Notes: generated by a model from the letters alone, not told the origin. A DNA stretch of 50,952 nucleotides from Bisporella sp. PMI_857 (GCA_021307315.1 JAJSPD010000150.1:1-50952), one strand, 5' to 3'; positions 34,111-43,500 are shown, counted from the stretch's first letter. Translations and numbers: made by a program.

Positions 34111-35928
34111 ATGAGAAACTGGATATCATCCCCACGTTTGCAGCTCCTCATTGTCTCGATATGTCTTGTTTCTCCTGTCACCTCCTATAACGACTACATT
34201 TCCAAATACTACTATGGCAAGCCGGATCCAATAGGAGTTGATTTTGCTCCTACATATGCGTGAGCGTTGATGCCAATACCCATCGCAAAATGTTTGTATC
34301 TGATACCTTATAGAACTGCAGTCTATGCTGATAGCGAGAGAAATTTCACTGTTATAGGCCATGCTGACGGCGTGTCTGAAAATGGCAACGGTTATGCACG
34401 ATATATTGAGGCTCTACATTCCCAAGCAATGAACTGGGGATCTCCATCCCCAATAATCGATGACAGCCATCAATTCGAGTCGGATGTCTGGCACGAGCGG
34501 GCTGGTATTTGGCTCTCGTCATGGTATCAGCAGATCAAACGAAGAGCATGCTGTACTATACGACCACTCTTGAAGACGACCAAGTCCGCCCACCAGATCT
34601 GCTGTCCAAGCAATGCCTACAAGCCTCGGCTCCCAAGGTCCCAATATCAACATCTCGTCTCTCAGTACAAACGCACAATGCTGCTCAAACGTCTCATGCC
34701 AAAGTACTTCCGTCCTTCAATGACCCCACAACCTCTTACCAAAAGCGAGTTTGTCTTCTTGATATACCAGCTTCTCGCCGACCTCAAGTCTCAAGCCCAG
34801 GAAGCACATAACATCACCATCACATCCGCGATAATCGTTGTTCCACCTTGGGTGCCATACGATTTGAGAAAATTATTCGATGAAGCAGCTTTTCTCGCTG
34901 GCATTGGAACATTCCAGACACCATTCGATGAACCTCACAGCCGAGTTGAAATGGCCGTCAGGACGGCTTCGCCTAGCTCACGACAATCCAAAAAAACAGT
35001 CATGGTTTTGGACCATGGACAATACCATCTCAGCGCCCACCATTTTGTGATGGATGAGTGGAACGGCCCCAGTGAAAGATTTCATTCGAGAGCATTCATC
35101 CTCGGCTCACGATGGATTTGGGCAAATCTCGGAACCAGGCTCATTGAAGGCTTGAACTCAAACGTGACGGAAGAAGTAAAGATCCCACGGGGAGCCATTT
35201 CAGGGAACGAGCTCTTAAAGATTATAGATGGGAGGATAGTCATCAAATCCAGCACTCGGTGGCCGGAAGATCTGGAATTTACCAACCGAAGCAAAAGCAT
35301 TAATATTACAGAGCTCAGTGGACGGACAAGACTCTTCAACATGACAGGAGCCGATGTGCAGGAAGTCGAGGAGCAATATACTGCTAAAGTAGTAGACCTC
35401 GTGCAGCATCTTCTCCTCCGCCATGATATGATGACAGAATACTTCCGGACTCGTCCTGATTGGGAAACTATATCAAAGCTCTCGAATTACGAACACTGGA
35501 AGCTATCACTAGACGTCGCCGCTAACGTTCTACCACCTGTAGATACCGGATCTTGGTTCCATAGCGTTGATGAACTTATCATTCTTGATGACGGCTGGGA
35601 AGTCGAGCTGCTGGATCAAGCCGCTAGGAAAGCGCTTGCCTGGAAAGACGCGGTACCTGAAGAGGGAATGGGAATTTGCATCCCAGCTAGCGAGATTGCG
35701 GCTAGGGGAGCAGCGTTGAGGGCCTTGGAATTGATAAGTTTGTATGAGGATAGGCAGAGGGAGGCGGAAGAGATGCGAGAAATCCGGGACCAAAGATCTA
35801 AGAAGGAGGGGTGGAATGGGGAAGAAAATCGAGCAAGCTTTTTGTATGGAGCGCAGATGGAGCAGATGAGAGATCAGAAGGTCCAGAGAGATAAGGACAG
35901 TGTTCTCGATTGGCGTATCGGTAGATAG
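34111..35928 (+). CDS. Secretory-pathway Hsp70-like (actin-fold ATPase) protein
   Basis: Two exons (34111-34259, 34314-35928) joined across a 54-bp intron (GTGAGC...CTTATAG) give 587 residues in phase. Residues 1-25 form a signal peptide (LLIVSICLVSPVTS). GVDFAPTYA (about 44-52) corresponds to the phosphate-1 loop of Hsp70 (G.DLGTTYS); KSEFVFLIYQLLADLKSQA followed by ITSAIIVVPPWVPYDLRKLFDEAAFLAGI fits the VITVPAYFND.QR..T..AG.IAG block; VMVLDHGQYHLSAH stands for the phosphate-2 loop but lacks its glycines; PASEIAARGAALRA matches the end of the nucleotide-binding domain. There is no peptide-binding domain. The C-terminal 60 residues are a charged coiled-coil-like helix. ATPase activity is doubtful; a lumenal or secreted Hsp70-like role is inference. 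The stretch 34500-34700 is the least conserved-looking. Confidence 0.72.
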
Positions 35929-36001
35929 ATTCCCCAGCCTGTTCTTACAATCCTTATTCCTCGAAACTGGCAAGCATAATCTTTTTCCTTGTCTCCACCC
36001 C

Positions 36002-36183
36002 TAGTGTAGGCATACTGTGTTTGCGGGTTGGGATTATTACGCCACTGGTCAGGGTACAGCCCTAGTCGTTGGCGAATGTCTTGATTGCATCTATGGAACA
36101 CCTGATTCAAATGAATGCGAACTACTTCCTACACGCCCAAATATTTCAACGTGGAGACAATTGCGCCAGGGGCAATTAATCCG
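36002..36183 (+). repeat. Duplicated segment, copy 2 (partner 32419-32630)
   Basis: See the partner. One frame here (from 36017) is open for 158 codons and reads GWDYYATGQGTALVVGECLDC, which looks like part of a secreted Gly/Cys-type domain. No start, signal peptide or splice structure is evident, so it is probably a gene fragment. Confidence 0.8.
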
Positions 36184-37172
36184 AGAATGGCCAATAGGTT
36201 TTTGGCATTTACCCTGCATTAGCTTACCGCCCGTGTCCCAGATGTTGTACGTGAAATGCGAGCTGCTGTCTTGGGATTCCAAACATCGGGGGACAGCTCT
36301 GCTGAGAGCAACTTGCCATTGGCCCCTCCCTCCTGTTTGGCTGGCGGTAGATTCTAGCCCCTTGGTTGTGTCATCTGCTTTGTGCTTTCCCCGAATCCTT
36401 AGATATCAGTTGGCGATTCTGAATACCGAGCAGGACTGTGATAGAAGGAAACTAATCGTGCTGTATGAGGCTCCCATTTTGCAACTCAGCTGAATATATG
36501 GGCCTCTTGGGAGCGAATGAGCTTTAAGCGAGGACGCTGCCATTGTGGAAGGGGTAAGTAGCGTGTTCCTAAAGGCCTGAATAGCGCGGAATTTTGCCGA
36601 GTCGCAACATGCGCAGATCCGTGACATTGGGCCTCGGTAACTGTTTTCCCACCGAAATAGCTGACACTGTAAGGTTAGGCTGCAGTGAGCGTTCCGTTTT
36701 TGCCATAACGTCAAACCTTCGTCCTTTTGGCTCCAATAAAGCCCATTCGAATGGTGATGGACAGGCAATTGGAGAGTCCCCGAGACTCGCAGTTGGCTCT
36801 CAGGCCATGTGCTACTAGTCCTAATTAGGGAACATACGAAATCTGGCCATGTACTAACCGTGACAGCCAAGCTCATGCTGATGGGATTGGCTACTGCCGG
36901 GTGACACTTGCTGCATCGCTAAACCCAGCAGCGCCGGGCTGACTAAGCTGACTGAACGACTTAAGGGCTTTCCAGTAAGAGTATCGGGGTTAGAACCCCT
37001 TATGGAAATAAGTGTACTCGGGCTGCGGAATTGTGAAGCGATCATCCAAAATAAGTAAGCGGTATTGATCTCCGTAGAAACTATAGAATCTATATAAACT
37101 ACACTTGTCCTATTGGAATCTATCTAAATCACGCTTGTCCTTGACCATTTCACCAACACCACTTGAACGACA
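36184..37172. other. No gene recognised
   Basis: Open frames on both strands without domains. A tRNA-like GGGGTTAGAACCCC hairpin at about 36986-36999 has no cloverleaf around it. The last 100 bp hold a TATAAA-like motif (CTATATAAAC, 37091-37100) about 75 bp before the secreted-protein start and are its likely promoter. Confidence 0.45.
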
Positions 37173-37663
37173 ATGCAATTCAGCACATCTTTTATATTTT
37201 TGGCCGCTATGACTGCGGCGCCAGCCTTCGCTGCAACTTGTATTGGTGGTGGTGACCGCCGTCCAGAAAGCTATTACTGGGAACTCCGCCAGGACATGTG
37301 CAGCAATTCGGCTTGTGAATATCAAAAGGCATGTACAGTTTCTCACCCAAGCGTTACATATATGGCGCTCCAACGCTCGAACTATGACGGGAAGAAGGGG
37401 TTTCCGGATTGTTGGGTACGTAATTCTCCTTCTCCTCCTTTTTTTTTGTGTTTAATAAGAGGAGACATTTGACGTTAGCTATGGTGCTAATGGTGTTTAG
37501 GATGCTACGGAGTAAGTGCAAATATTGAAGAAAATGAGAGAGGACAGCGATACTGATAGCCATGGGCAGGAATATTATCACGCAGTGTATCAGACATTCT
37601 GGTGCGCCTGGAGGGGAATGGCGCTCTAACGGGCAGAGATATGTCTTCCAAAATGTGCGTTAG
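37173..37663 (+). CDS. Small secreted cysteine-rich protein, three exons with an 11-nt micro-exon
   Basis: Exons 37173-37415, 37501-37511 and 37570-37663 join to 115 residues. Intron 1 begins GTACGT and ends GTGTTTAG. Intron 2 begins GTAAGT, has branch site TACTGATA and ends GGGCAG. The signal peptide is residues 1-20 (MQFSTSFIFLAAMTAAPAFA). The mature chain has six Cys (about 23, 43, 48, 54, 80 and 92), enough for three disulphides. The sequence around the last splice sites reads FPDCWDATENIITQC, a pattern I associate with a family of small secreted fungal proteins, so the splicing is well supported although exon 2 is tiny. Without intron 2 removal the protein would stop four residues after exon 1. 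A promoter-like CTATATAAAC lies upstream. Role is unknown; an effector or antimicrobial-type secreted protein is possible. Confidence 0.85.
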
Positions 37664-38335
37664 TATTTGAATGTGAAAAGGGTGCTTAGGGAGGGGGAGG
37701 CCTGGAGCGTGGGTTTAGATTTGGGGATAGGCTTCGCGACAAGCGTTCGATATTATTCAAAAGACAGACATCTTTGCCTTAGGTAATGCAATCTATATAA
37801 TAACTTATGAGACGAACACCACACAGAAATGCACTATCAACAAGCCCAACCCAACTCTTCTGCGATGTAGACTGAGGCTGCAAGTTCCACATAGATATTA
37901 ATGAATTATTCAACTCGATTTGCTTTATGATGTCCATCCATATCTATACACGAACTTACGTCATAGCCTTAAGCACCACGTGATCCATGCTCGTAGCAGG
38001 TAGCGTGGTTCCGGGATAATGCCAAGAATTCGGAACGGAATATCTTTGTTCCGTTAACTGGGTTCCGCCAGCCCTACGCTAGCGTCTTAGCAACAATAGC
38101 AAACAACAGACTGCGACTTCCTGTCCGGAGACACTCCGATGGGAAGCTGGGATTCGATTTGGTTCCTTTATCTGATTCTAACTATCGTGGCGGGAAAGGA
38201 AGTCGAATTGGGCTTCGCGATATTCCATCGTTTTGCTGATAAATGGGGTGTAGTCAGAGGGAAGCGCAGATGACCAGGTAGGTTCAAGTTCCCCACCAGG
38301 TATGTTTTTGCTTATGTAATCCAACTTGACCACCA
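37664..38335. other. No gene recognised
   Basis: Intergenic; no paired repeats except CCAGGTATGTTTTTGCTTATG at 38297-38317, which recurs in diverged form at 41094-41114. Confidence 0.5.
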
Positions 38336-38342
38336 CAACAGT

Positions 38343-38630
38343 TGTCACGGCCCTGGCCCTATCTCGAGCTTGGCGCCAGACACTGCAGAGCTCGGTAGAG
38401 CTTGGCCCCTGCTACCACAGGGCTCGGCAACCCAGAGCTTGGCGACCGATGCTACAGGGCTCGCTTACGCTGGCCCCTGGCCAGCCTCCTGTATATAAGG
38501 CACTGCTTTCCTTCCCTTCTTCTGTCTGTAGCTTGTTCTCTTAGTTATAACAATTGATAGTTGTTCACACCTCTGAGTCCTTCTACCTAGATCTACGGAT
38601 CGAGATCCTTGTTCAGCTTGAGTTGTTACA
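38343..38630 (+). repeat. Solo LTR, family B, copy 5, with target duplication
   Basis: TGTCACGGCCCTGGCCC to GAGTTGTTACA, 288 bp. A perfect duplication ACAGT lies at 38338-38342 and 38631-38635. Its U3 contains an expanded set of AGAGCTTGGC/CAGGGCTCGGC repeats. Confidence 0.95.
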
Positions 38631-38638
38631 ACAGTGGG

Positions 38639-38894
38639 TGTAACAACTCAAGCCGAACAGGGATCTCGATCCGTAGATCTAGGTAGAAGGACTCAAAGGT
38701 GTGAACAACTATCAATTGTTATAACTAAGAGAACAAGCTACAGGCAGAAGAAGGGAAGGAGAGCAGTGCTTTATATACAGGAGGCTGGCCAGGGGCCAGT
38801 GTAAGCGAGCCCTGTAGCATTGGTCGCCAAGCTCTAGGATGCCAAGCCCTGTGGCAGCAGGGGCCAAGCTCGAGATAGGGCCAGGGCCGTGACA
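38639..38894 (-). repeat. Solo LTR, family B, copy 6, with target duplication
   Basis: Opposite orientation to the previous one and only 8 bp away. A perfect duplication GTGGG lies at 38634-38638 and 38895-38899. 256 bp; one copy of the U3 repeat fewer than copy 5. Confidence 0.95.
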
Positions 38895-38908
38895 GTGGGT
38901 GTCAGGAT

Positions 38909-39487
38909 TCTGTGGGCACGGGCCAAAATGTGCTAAAAACACACCCAAAATTGTCACGGCACGCGCTGTGGATCTACAGATACAGAGGGCAACGGTGGTG
39001 CAATACGAGAATCTATAGCTAAGGAAGGAAGAGGAGCTCGAGGAGAGCAGGCTATATATACACGAGGCGCTCTGAGAGCTCGCCTAATATAGGTCACGTG
39101 TGCTTGGGAGCACGGGACGTGACAAAAATCTTGATTTTACAAGTATATAACTCTTTAAACCTATATTATAACAATATTTCAGATTTTGTATATAGATTTA
39201 TTATGATTTAAAGGCAAAGTTTGCTACTAAAAGTTTAACTTTAAATGCAATATATAAAAAGTTATAGTAAAGTTTTAATTTTACTAGAAAATTTTCTTAG
39301 CAAAAACTAAAATTGTTAATTGGAAAAGGTTTTCTTACTTTATGTATACTTAACTTCAGACATTAGAAGAACTAACTAGTTAATAGTGATATACTAAGTT
39401 ATTAGGGATTTAATACTATATTTAATTTATTATAATTTTATGAAATCGTGGTATTTGGTGCGTTTTTAGCACATTTTGGCCCGTGCT
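38909..39487. repeat. Inverted-repeat-bounded AT-rich segment (MITE-like)
   Basis: GGCACGGGCCAAAATGTGC at 38909 and its reverse complement ending near 39487 (GCACATTTTGGCCCGTGC) bound about 400 bp of AT-rich sequence plus a family-E LTR. The match extends inward through GCTAAAAAC.CACC and, more weakly, AAATC..GATTT, so the arms are about 50 bp. Confidence 0.65.
38952..39124 (-). repeat. Solo LTR, family E, copy 2, with target duplication
   Basis: Reverse of 26750-26922, same 173-bp length. A perfect duplication AAAAT lies at 38947-38951 and 39125-39129. Confidence 0.95.
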
Positions 39488-39720
39488 GTCAGGGTCCAGA
39501 CAGGGGTCGAGCCCGACCCACTCACATGCTACACACAATGCGACACACCACGTATGGAGTCGATGGCGTACCGATGGCTATAAGGAGGGGCAAAGAACAA
39601 GAGTCGTACGGTAGAGAATAGCTTGTGTTCTGTATGCGTTACAGTACCGTCGGCTAAGTTTGCACCGATCACCAAAATTACTATATAGGCCACAACTTCG
39701 GCCGACAACCACGTTCTCAT
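39488..39720 (+). repeat. Possible LTR-like fragment
   Basis: TGTCAGGGTCCAGACAGG start, CTATAAGGAGGG TATA-like motif near 39578 and GCGTTACA near 39646 give an LTR-like layout, but there is no second copy and no target duplication. Confidence 0.3.
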
Positions 39721-39814
39721 TACTTAACTGATTTAGGTTATAATTGAAGCTATTAATACAGTTTTACTCGGCCTTTCCATTGATTCACCTCACGTGACAA
39801 TCAATATTTCGTGT

Positions 39815-40904
39815 GCTATCCTTTTGCCTTAATCACTGCTTCCACCCTATATGGCATACTGTCGGCGCACTGCTTAAATAATCTGTCAGGCAAAGCATTC
39901 CAGCCTTCAATTAAGGCCTTTTTTAAGGCCTGCTGGGCCGCTTCGCTGTTTCCTATGTTGTTAAGCTCAAGGTGGTGCTTTAGCACTCACGCTTTAAAGT
40001 GCCACCAAATGTGCTCGATCGGGTTTAAATCAGGAGAAACAGCTGAGTGTGCTGCTAGTAGTATGCTTATATCGTTGAACTACTGAGTTACTGTTTTAGC
40101 AGTATAGATAAAAGCATTATCCTGCATAAAAATGAAGCCTGGCTGCCAGCATCTAAGCAGCTAGTCGTTTAGCACTTCGAGATAAGAACGTGCTGAATAG
40201 CTATGCTTTTTAGATTCGAAGTCCCGGTCCATTATATAAAGATCTGACCGGTGGACCTTGCCATTTACGAACCAAAAGCAGCCCTAAACTATAGCAGATA
40301 GGTCTTTTGACTTCTTATAAGTTTCCACAAACTCTGGCTTCTACTTGTCGTCCTTGACTGTCCGGAATACCCAGACTTGTGCCCCGCCTTTGCCTCGCTC
40401 TGCAGAGCACTCGTCAGACTACATATATTGCCGCTATTGCTCAAGAGTCCAGTTCTTCCTAGCTATTGCCCAGGCAAGTCTAGCACGCGCATGAGCTTTT
40501 GTAAGCTCCGGCCGACTTCTAGCTCTTCAATTCAGTATGCCCGAAGGCTCTAGCATTTTCCTTAGCGTATCTTTATGCTATAAGAACCCTCCTCGATCTT
40601 TTACTTGTTGCCACGTATCTTTTGGGTGTACTCGGCAGTATCGTACAAGTTTTCGAACGTTTCGATCAGTATATGTTATTTTCGGGCCGCTGCGCGGAAA
40701 AGTCTCGCTGTTGGTGCGTAATAAAGATCTTCGTCGTGTAGTTACGACAGTCTCGGGCGGGTGATTCAGCACTCTAGCTACTTCGATAGGTTTATGCCCC
40801 ATTTTTAAGGCTCCTATAATCTCTCCGCGCTCATAAGAGGTTAATTGGGTATTCCTCTTTCTATTGCCAGAGATCTGGCCCAAAGGTATACGTGGTTGGT
40901 TCAT
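39815..40904 (-). pseudogene. Tc1/mariner transposase (DD34E type), broken
   Basis: N-terminus MNQPRIPLGQISGNRKR, then a helix-turn-helix region (SYERGEIIGALKMGHKPIEVA). Catalytic residues are visible: Asp in SDECSAE (about 40416), Asp in FIFMQDNA (about 40125) and Glu in SPDLNPIEHIWWH (about 40015), with the second-to-third spacing fitting DD34E. At least nine in-frame TAG codons stand where Trp would be expected (for example LND*LLRCW), the TGG-to-TAG signature of repeat-induced point mutation. It would cut and paste the element but is inactive. Confidence 0.9.
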
Positions 40905-41142
40905 AATTAAAAAAATTAAAAAAGGTGGTGCTGGAGGTTACGCGAATTTTCGTGTTTTCGGTTCAAACTTAGTCGCTAGTACTGTATAATACTACAATCG
41001 ATACAATAGATCATTCCGCACGTACTAGACTAGTCACTCTACCTGTGTTCTGGCACCTGACACGTGCCCACAGAATCCTGACACCCACTGTTGCCAGGTG
41101 TGTTTTTGCTTATATAAGAAACATACCTAATGAGGCATTTCG

Positions 41143-41417
41143 CAAAATTTACAAGCTATGTTACAGGGCTTAACTCTATAAGCAACGCTATATTGTGCAA
41201 AATTTACAGGCTTCGTTACAGGGCTTAGCTCTATAAGCAGCGCTATACCGCCCAAAATTTACAGGCTTTGTTACAGGGCTTAACCTTATAAGCAACGCTA
41301 TATCGTAGCAAATTTACAGGCTTTGTTACAGGGTTTAACTCTATAAGCAGCGCTATATCGCCCAAAATTTACAGGCTTTATTACAAAGCTTAGCTTTATA
41401 AACAGCGCTGAACTTAA
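41143..41417 (+). repeat. Tandem array, five copies of a 55-bp unit
   Basis: Units start at 41143, 41198, 41253, 41308 and 41363 with no length change. The unit contains CAAAATTTACAGGCTTTG, TTACAGGGCTTAACTC, TATAAGCAGCGCTATAT. Copies differ by scattered substitutions, mostly C/T or G/A. Confidence 0.93.
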
Positions 41418-41454
41418 CTTTGTAATATTAAAAAAAAAAAATTCAATTAATAAT

Positions 41455-41635
41455 CGGTTAATATCTCAAATACCATCAAAAAGTGCCGATATTTCTCAAA
41501 TACCATCTTTTTTTTGGCCTCTATCTGGCCATACCACTTTTATGGTATATGAGATATCCTCCGAAAAAACAATAGTATTTGAGATATCCTCCAAAAAAAT
41601 TATAGTATATGAGATATGTCTCAACATACGCTGTA
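41455..41635. repeat. Cluster of direct and inverted copies of a 16-bp motif
   Basis: ATATCTCAAATACCAT occurs at about 41461 and (as ATTTCTCAAATACCAT) 41490. Inverted forms ATGGTATATGAGATAT, ATAGTATTTGAGATAT and ATAGTATATGAGATAT occur at about 41542, 41571 and 41602. The two sets can pair into a stem around CTATCTGGCCATACC. Confidence 0.8.
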
Positions 41636-41644
41636 AATAGAACT

Positions 41645-41889
41645 TTTGGGGGCTTGGCCCCTAACACTACAGAGCTTGGCCCTTAACACTACAAGGCTCG
41701 GCTCTTGTCACTACAGGGCTCGGCCTCTAACACTACAGGGCTCGGCCTTTATCACTACAGAGCACTACAGAGCTCGTTTACACTGGCCTTTGGCCAGTTT
41801 CCTGTATAACAATTGACAGCGTTTACACTTTTGAGTTTTTTTTCTTAAAATCCACGGATCGAGATTTTTGTTCGCTTTGAGTTGTTACA
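41645..41889 (+). repeat. Solo LTR, family B, copy 7, degraded, with expanded U3 minisatellite
   Basis: It lacks the TGTCACGG start. Five to six tandem copies of a unit of about 22-24 bp (GCTCGGCCTCTAACACTACAGG) precede the conserved part CTGGCC...CTGTATAACAATTGAC and the end GAGTTGTTACA at 41889. C-to-T changes are frequent in its 3' half. Confidence 0.85.
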
Positions 41890-42079
41890 GTAGTGTAAGT
41901 TTTTGTATTTGACTTTATTTTATTTCAATTTCTATTGCAACTAATTAACTCCGTACACTTTTTCACGTTTCAAGCGCTGGTCACATGATTATAACTACAG
42001 TCCGACCTGGATATTTCGGAACTTGTTGATATCACTCTCTGTGATACCTTCTTCGTATTGATGACTTGCAATAGCTTAA

Positions 42080-42175
42080 GTCGGTTACCCACGGGGCACG
42101 TAGCACCGCGATCTCAGCGCAGTGCTATATATGCTCGTTGTAGGTGGTTGACTTGTTCTTGATTGTTCTAAGTTA
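42080..42175 (+). repeat. Dispersed repeat fragment (family I), copy 2
   Basis: Partner of 21137-21250 in inverse orientation. Contains CCCACGGGGCACGTAGCACCG and GCTCGTTGTAGGTGGTTGAC. Confidence 0.65.
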
Positions 42176-42686
42176 CGTCCTACGAGCGAGAACTTAAATA
42201 CATTCAGGTGGTGGCCTGTGCGTCATGGAACGTTCACATGACTTTATACCAACAGTCATATTGCAAGAGAAAGTATGATGATTATGGTTTTGGGCAAAAA
42301 TGATGGTATTCTAGTCATTTGCCGAAAAGAGAATCACTCAGCCATCGCCTGTAATAATCATCTTCTCTCAACGCATATCCAAGATTTCAATGAACGAGAC
42401 AAGGTGTTTCACTGTTTCATTGTTGGCGCTGTTGTTGGGAGGACAGCGTAGGCACACTGAAGCTTCAAGGTCTTTTTGCACAAAAATGCGAGCCCTATAA
42501 ATCCGGCACCACAGCACTAATTTTGCTGTCACTTCGGCGATAAATCCTAGCCTTTCACGCTGCACTTTTCAGTCCATCAAATGGAACAGTAGGTAACAAG
42601 ATAACAAAAATTCTGTAAAGCTGCTCATATAAACAATCTGAGGTTTCTCGGCGATATCACGAGCTCTGAGAGTCAACCGCAGCAGT
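42176..42686. other. No gene recognised
   Basis: A minus-strand frame (42565-42368) reads as weakly protein-like without a domain. Confidence 0.45.
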
Positions 42687-43119
42687 GAAGGAACTAGTAT
42701 TATCACGATATATTGGCCCTAATATTGAATACTATACCCCACGCAATATGAGATTTCAAATAGCCATACGTATCACGGCAAAATTTGCAATCTTATATTA
42801 TATCATACTATAGTATAGTATACTGTAATACCAACCTTAAATGAAGCTATTCCCAATTAGTAATACGACAAAAGTATAGCCCTTCTAAAAAATTAAGCTT
42901 TATTTCCACTTGTTTTTAACCCTTGCAGTGGCTTTTTAACCCGGCTTGCTAGCTTTGGCAAGATACTTAGTATATTGCTAATATGATATGAGATCAAAGT
43001 TTCATACTAATACTAGCACTCCACGAGATATCTCATACTAATACTAGCGTAGTATCAAAAAGTCGATCTCATATGACTCGAGACTCAATATCACTAAATA
43101 TCGCCATACTAGTTCCTTC
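42687..43119. mobile_element. MITE with GAAGGAACTAGTAT terminal inverted repeats
   Basis: Left end GAAGGAACTAGTATTATCA, right end TCGCCATACTAGTTCCTTC, with similarity continuing inward (TATTGAATACTA / GACTCAATATCA). 433 bp, AT-rich, no coding capacity. A 56-bp fragment of the right end is at 26195-26250. The mobilising transposase is not identified. Confidence 0.75.
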
Positions 43120-43500
43120 CCTGAACCGCAGCCTTCTCAACATGACTTACCTTCGCATCCTTCTCCTCGAAATTCTCAACGTCCTCCAACCCGCTTCTTG
43201 GAAGAGGTCTTGCCGCTGCAGCGACCTGCCACCAGTGCTCTGCGCAGAGAAGGTCCTGTCCATGTCTTCCAGCGACCTCCCATTCATCTCAGGGAACAAG
43301 AAATACACCATCGAGCAACGGCCACGTTTTCCACGCACAGACCTGCTGCTCCACGAACAACTCTCCCAGACCAAAATTCAACCCTTGCATGGCATCGCCG
43401 GAGCTAGTCAGCGGGGAAATGGCATCCCGAGAATCAAGCAGATCCTTCAAAGCAGTGGATCCCTTGGCAAATTGTCCTCTGAACACCCGATTCACTGTTT
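43120..43500 (-). pseudogene. Unrecognised gene fragment
   Basis: GC-rich island in AT-rich surroundings. The minus strand reads LLDSRDAISPLTSSGDAMQG and FVEQQVCAWKTWPLLDGVFLVP (43495-43289), and after a shift continues as a charged stretch to about 43140. The composition is clearly protein-like and the break is a frame slip near 43290. I do not recognise the family. The fragment abuts the MITE. Confidence 0.5.

Larger units (their letters stand above)
38336..41093 (-). mobile_element. Tc1/mariner-type DNA transposon, degenerate, with LTRs in its left terminal repeat
   Basis: The right terminal inverted repeat is 41064-41093 (GTGCCCACAGAATCCTG...CCCACTGTTG). The left one is the same sequence inverted but split: CAACAGT at 38336-38342, a piece at 38631-38638, and GTGTCAGGATTCTGTGGGCAC from 38899, because two family-B LTRs have inserted into it. 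The transposase remnant runs 40904-39815 on the minus strand. No TA target duplication is visible at the ends. Confidence 0.85.

Noticed and set aside
36017..36493. 158-codon + frame as a secreted protein gene
   Set aside because: No start with a signal peptide, and its first part belongs to a duplicated block that is broken elsewhere; treated as a fragment.
36985..37005. GGGGTTAGAACCCC as a tRNA T-arm
   Set aside because: No acceptor stem, anticodon arm or D-arm can be placed around it.
41143..41417. 55-bp array as a CRISPR array
   Set aside because: The whole unit repeats without unique spacers, and the host is eukaryotic.
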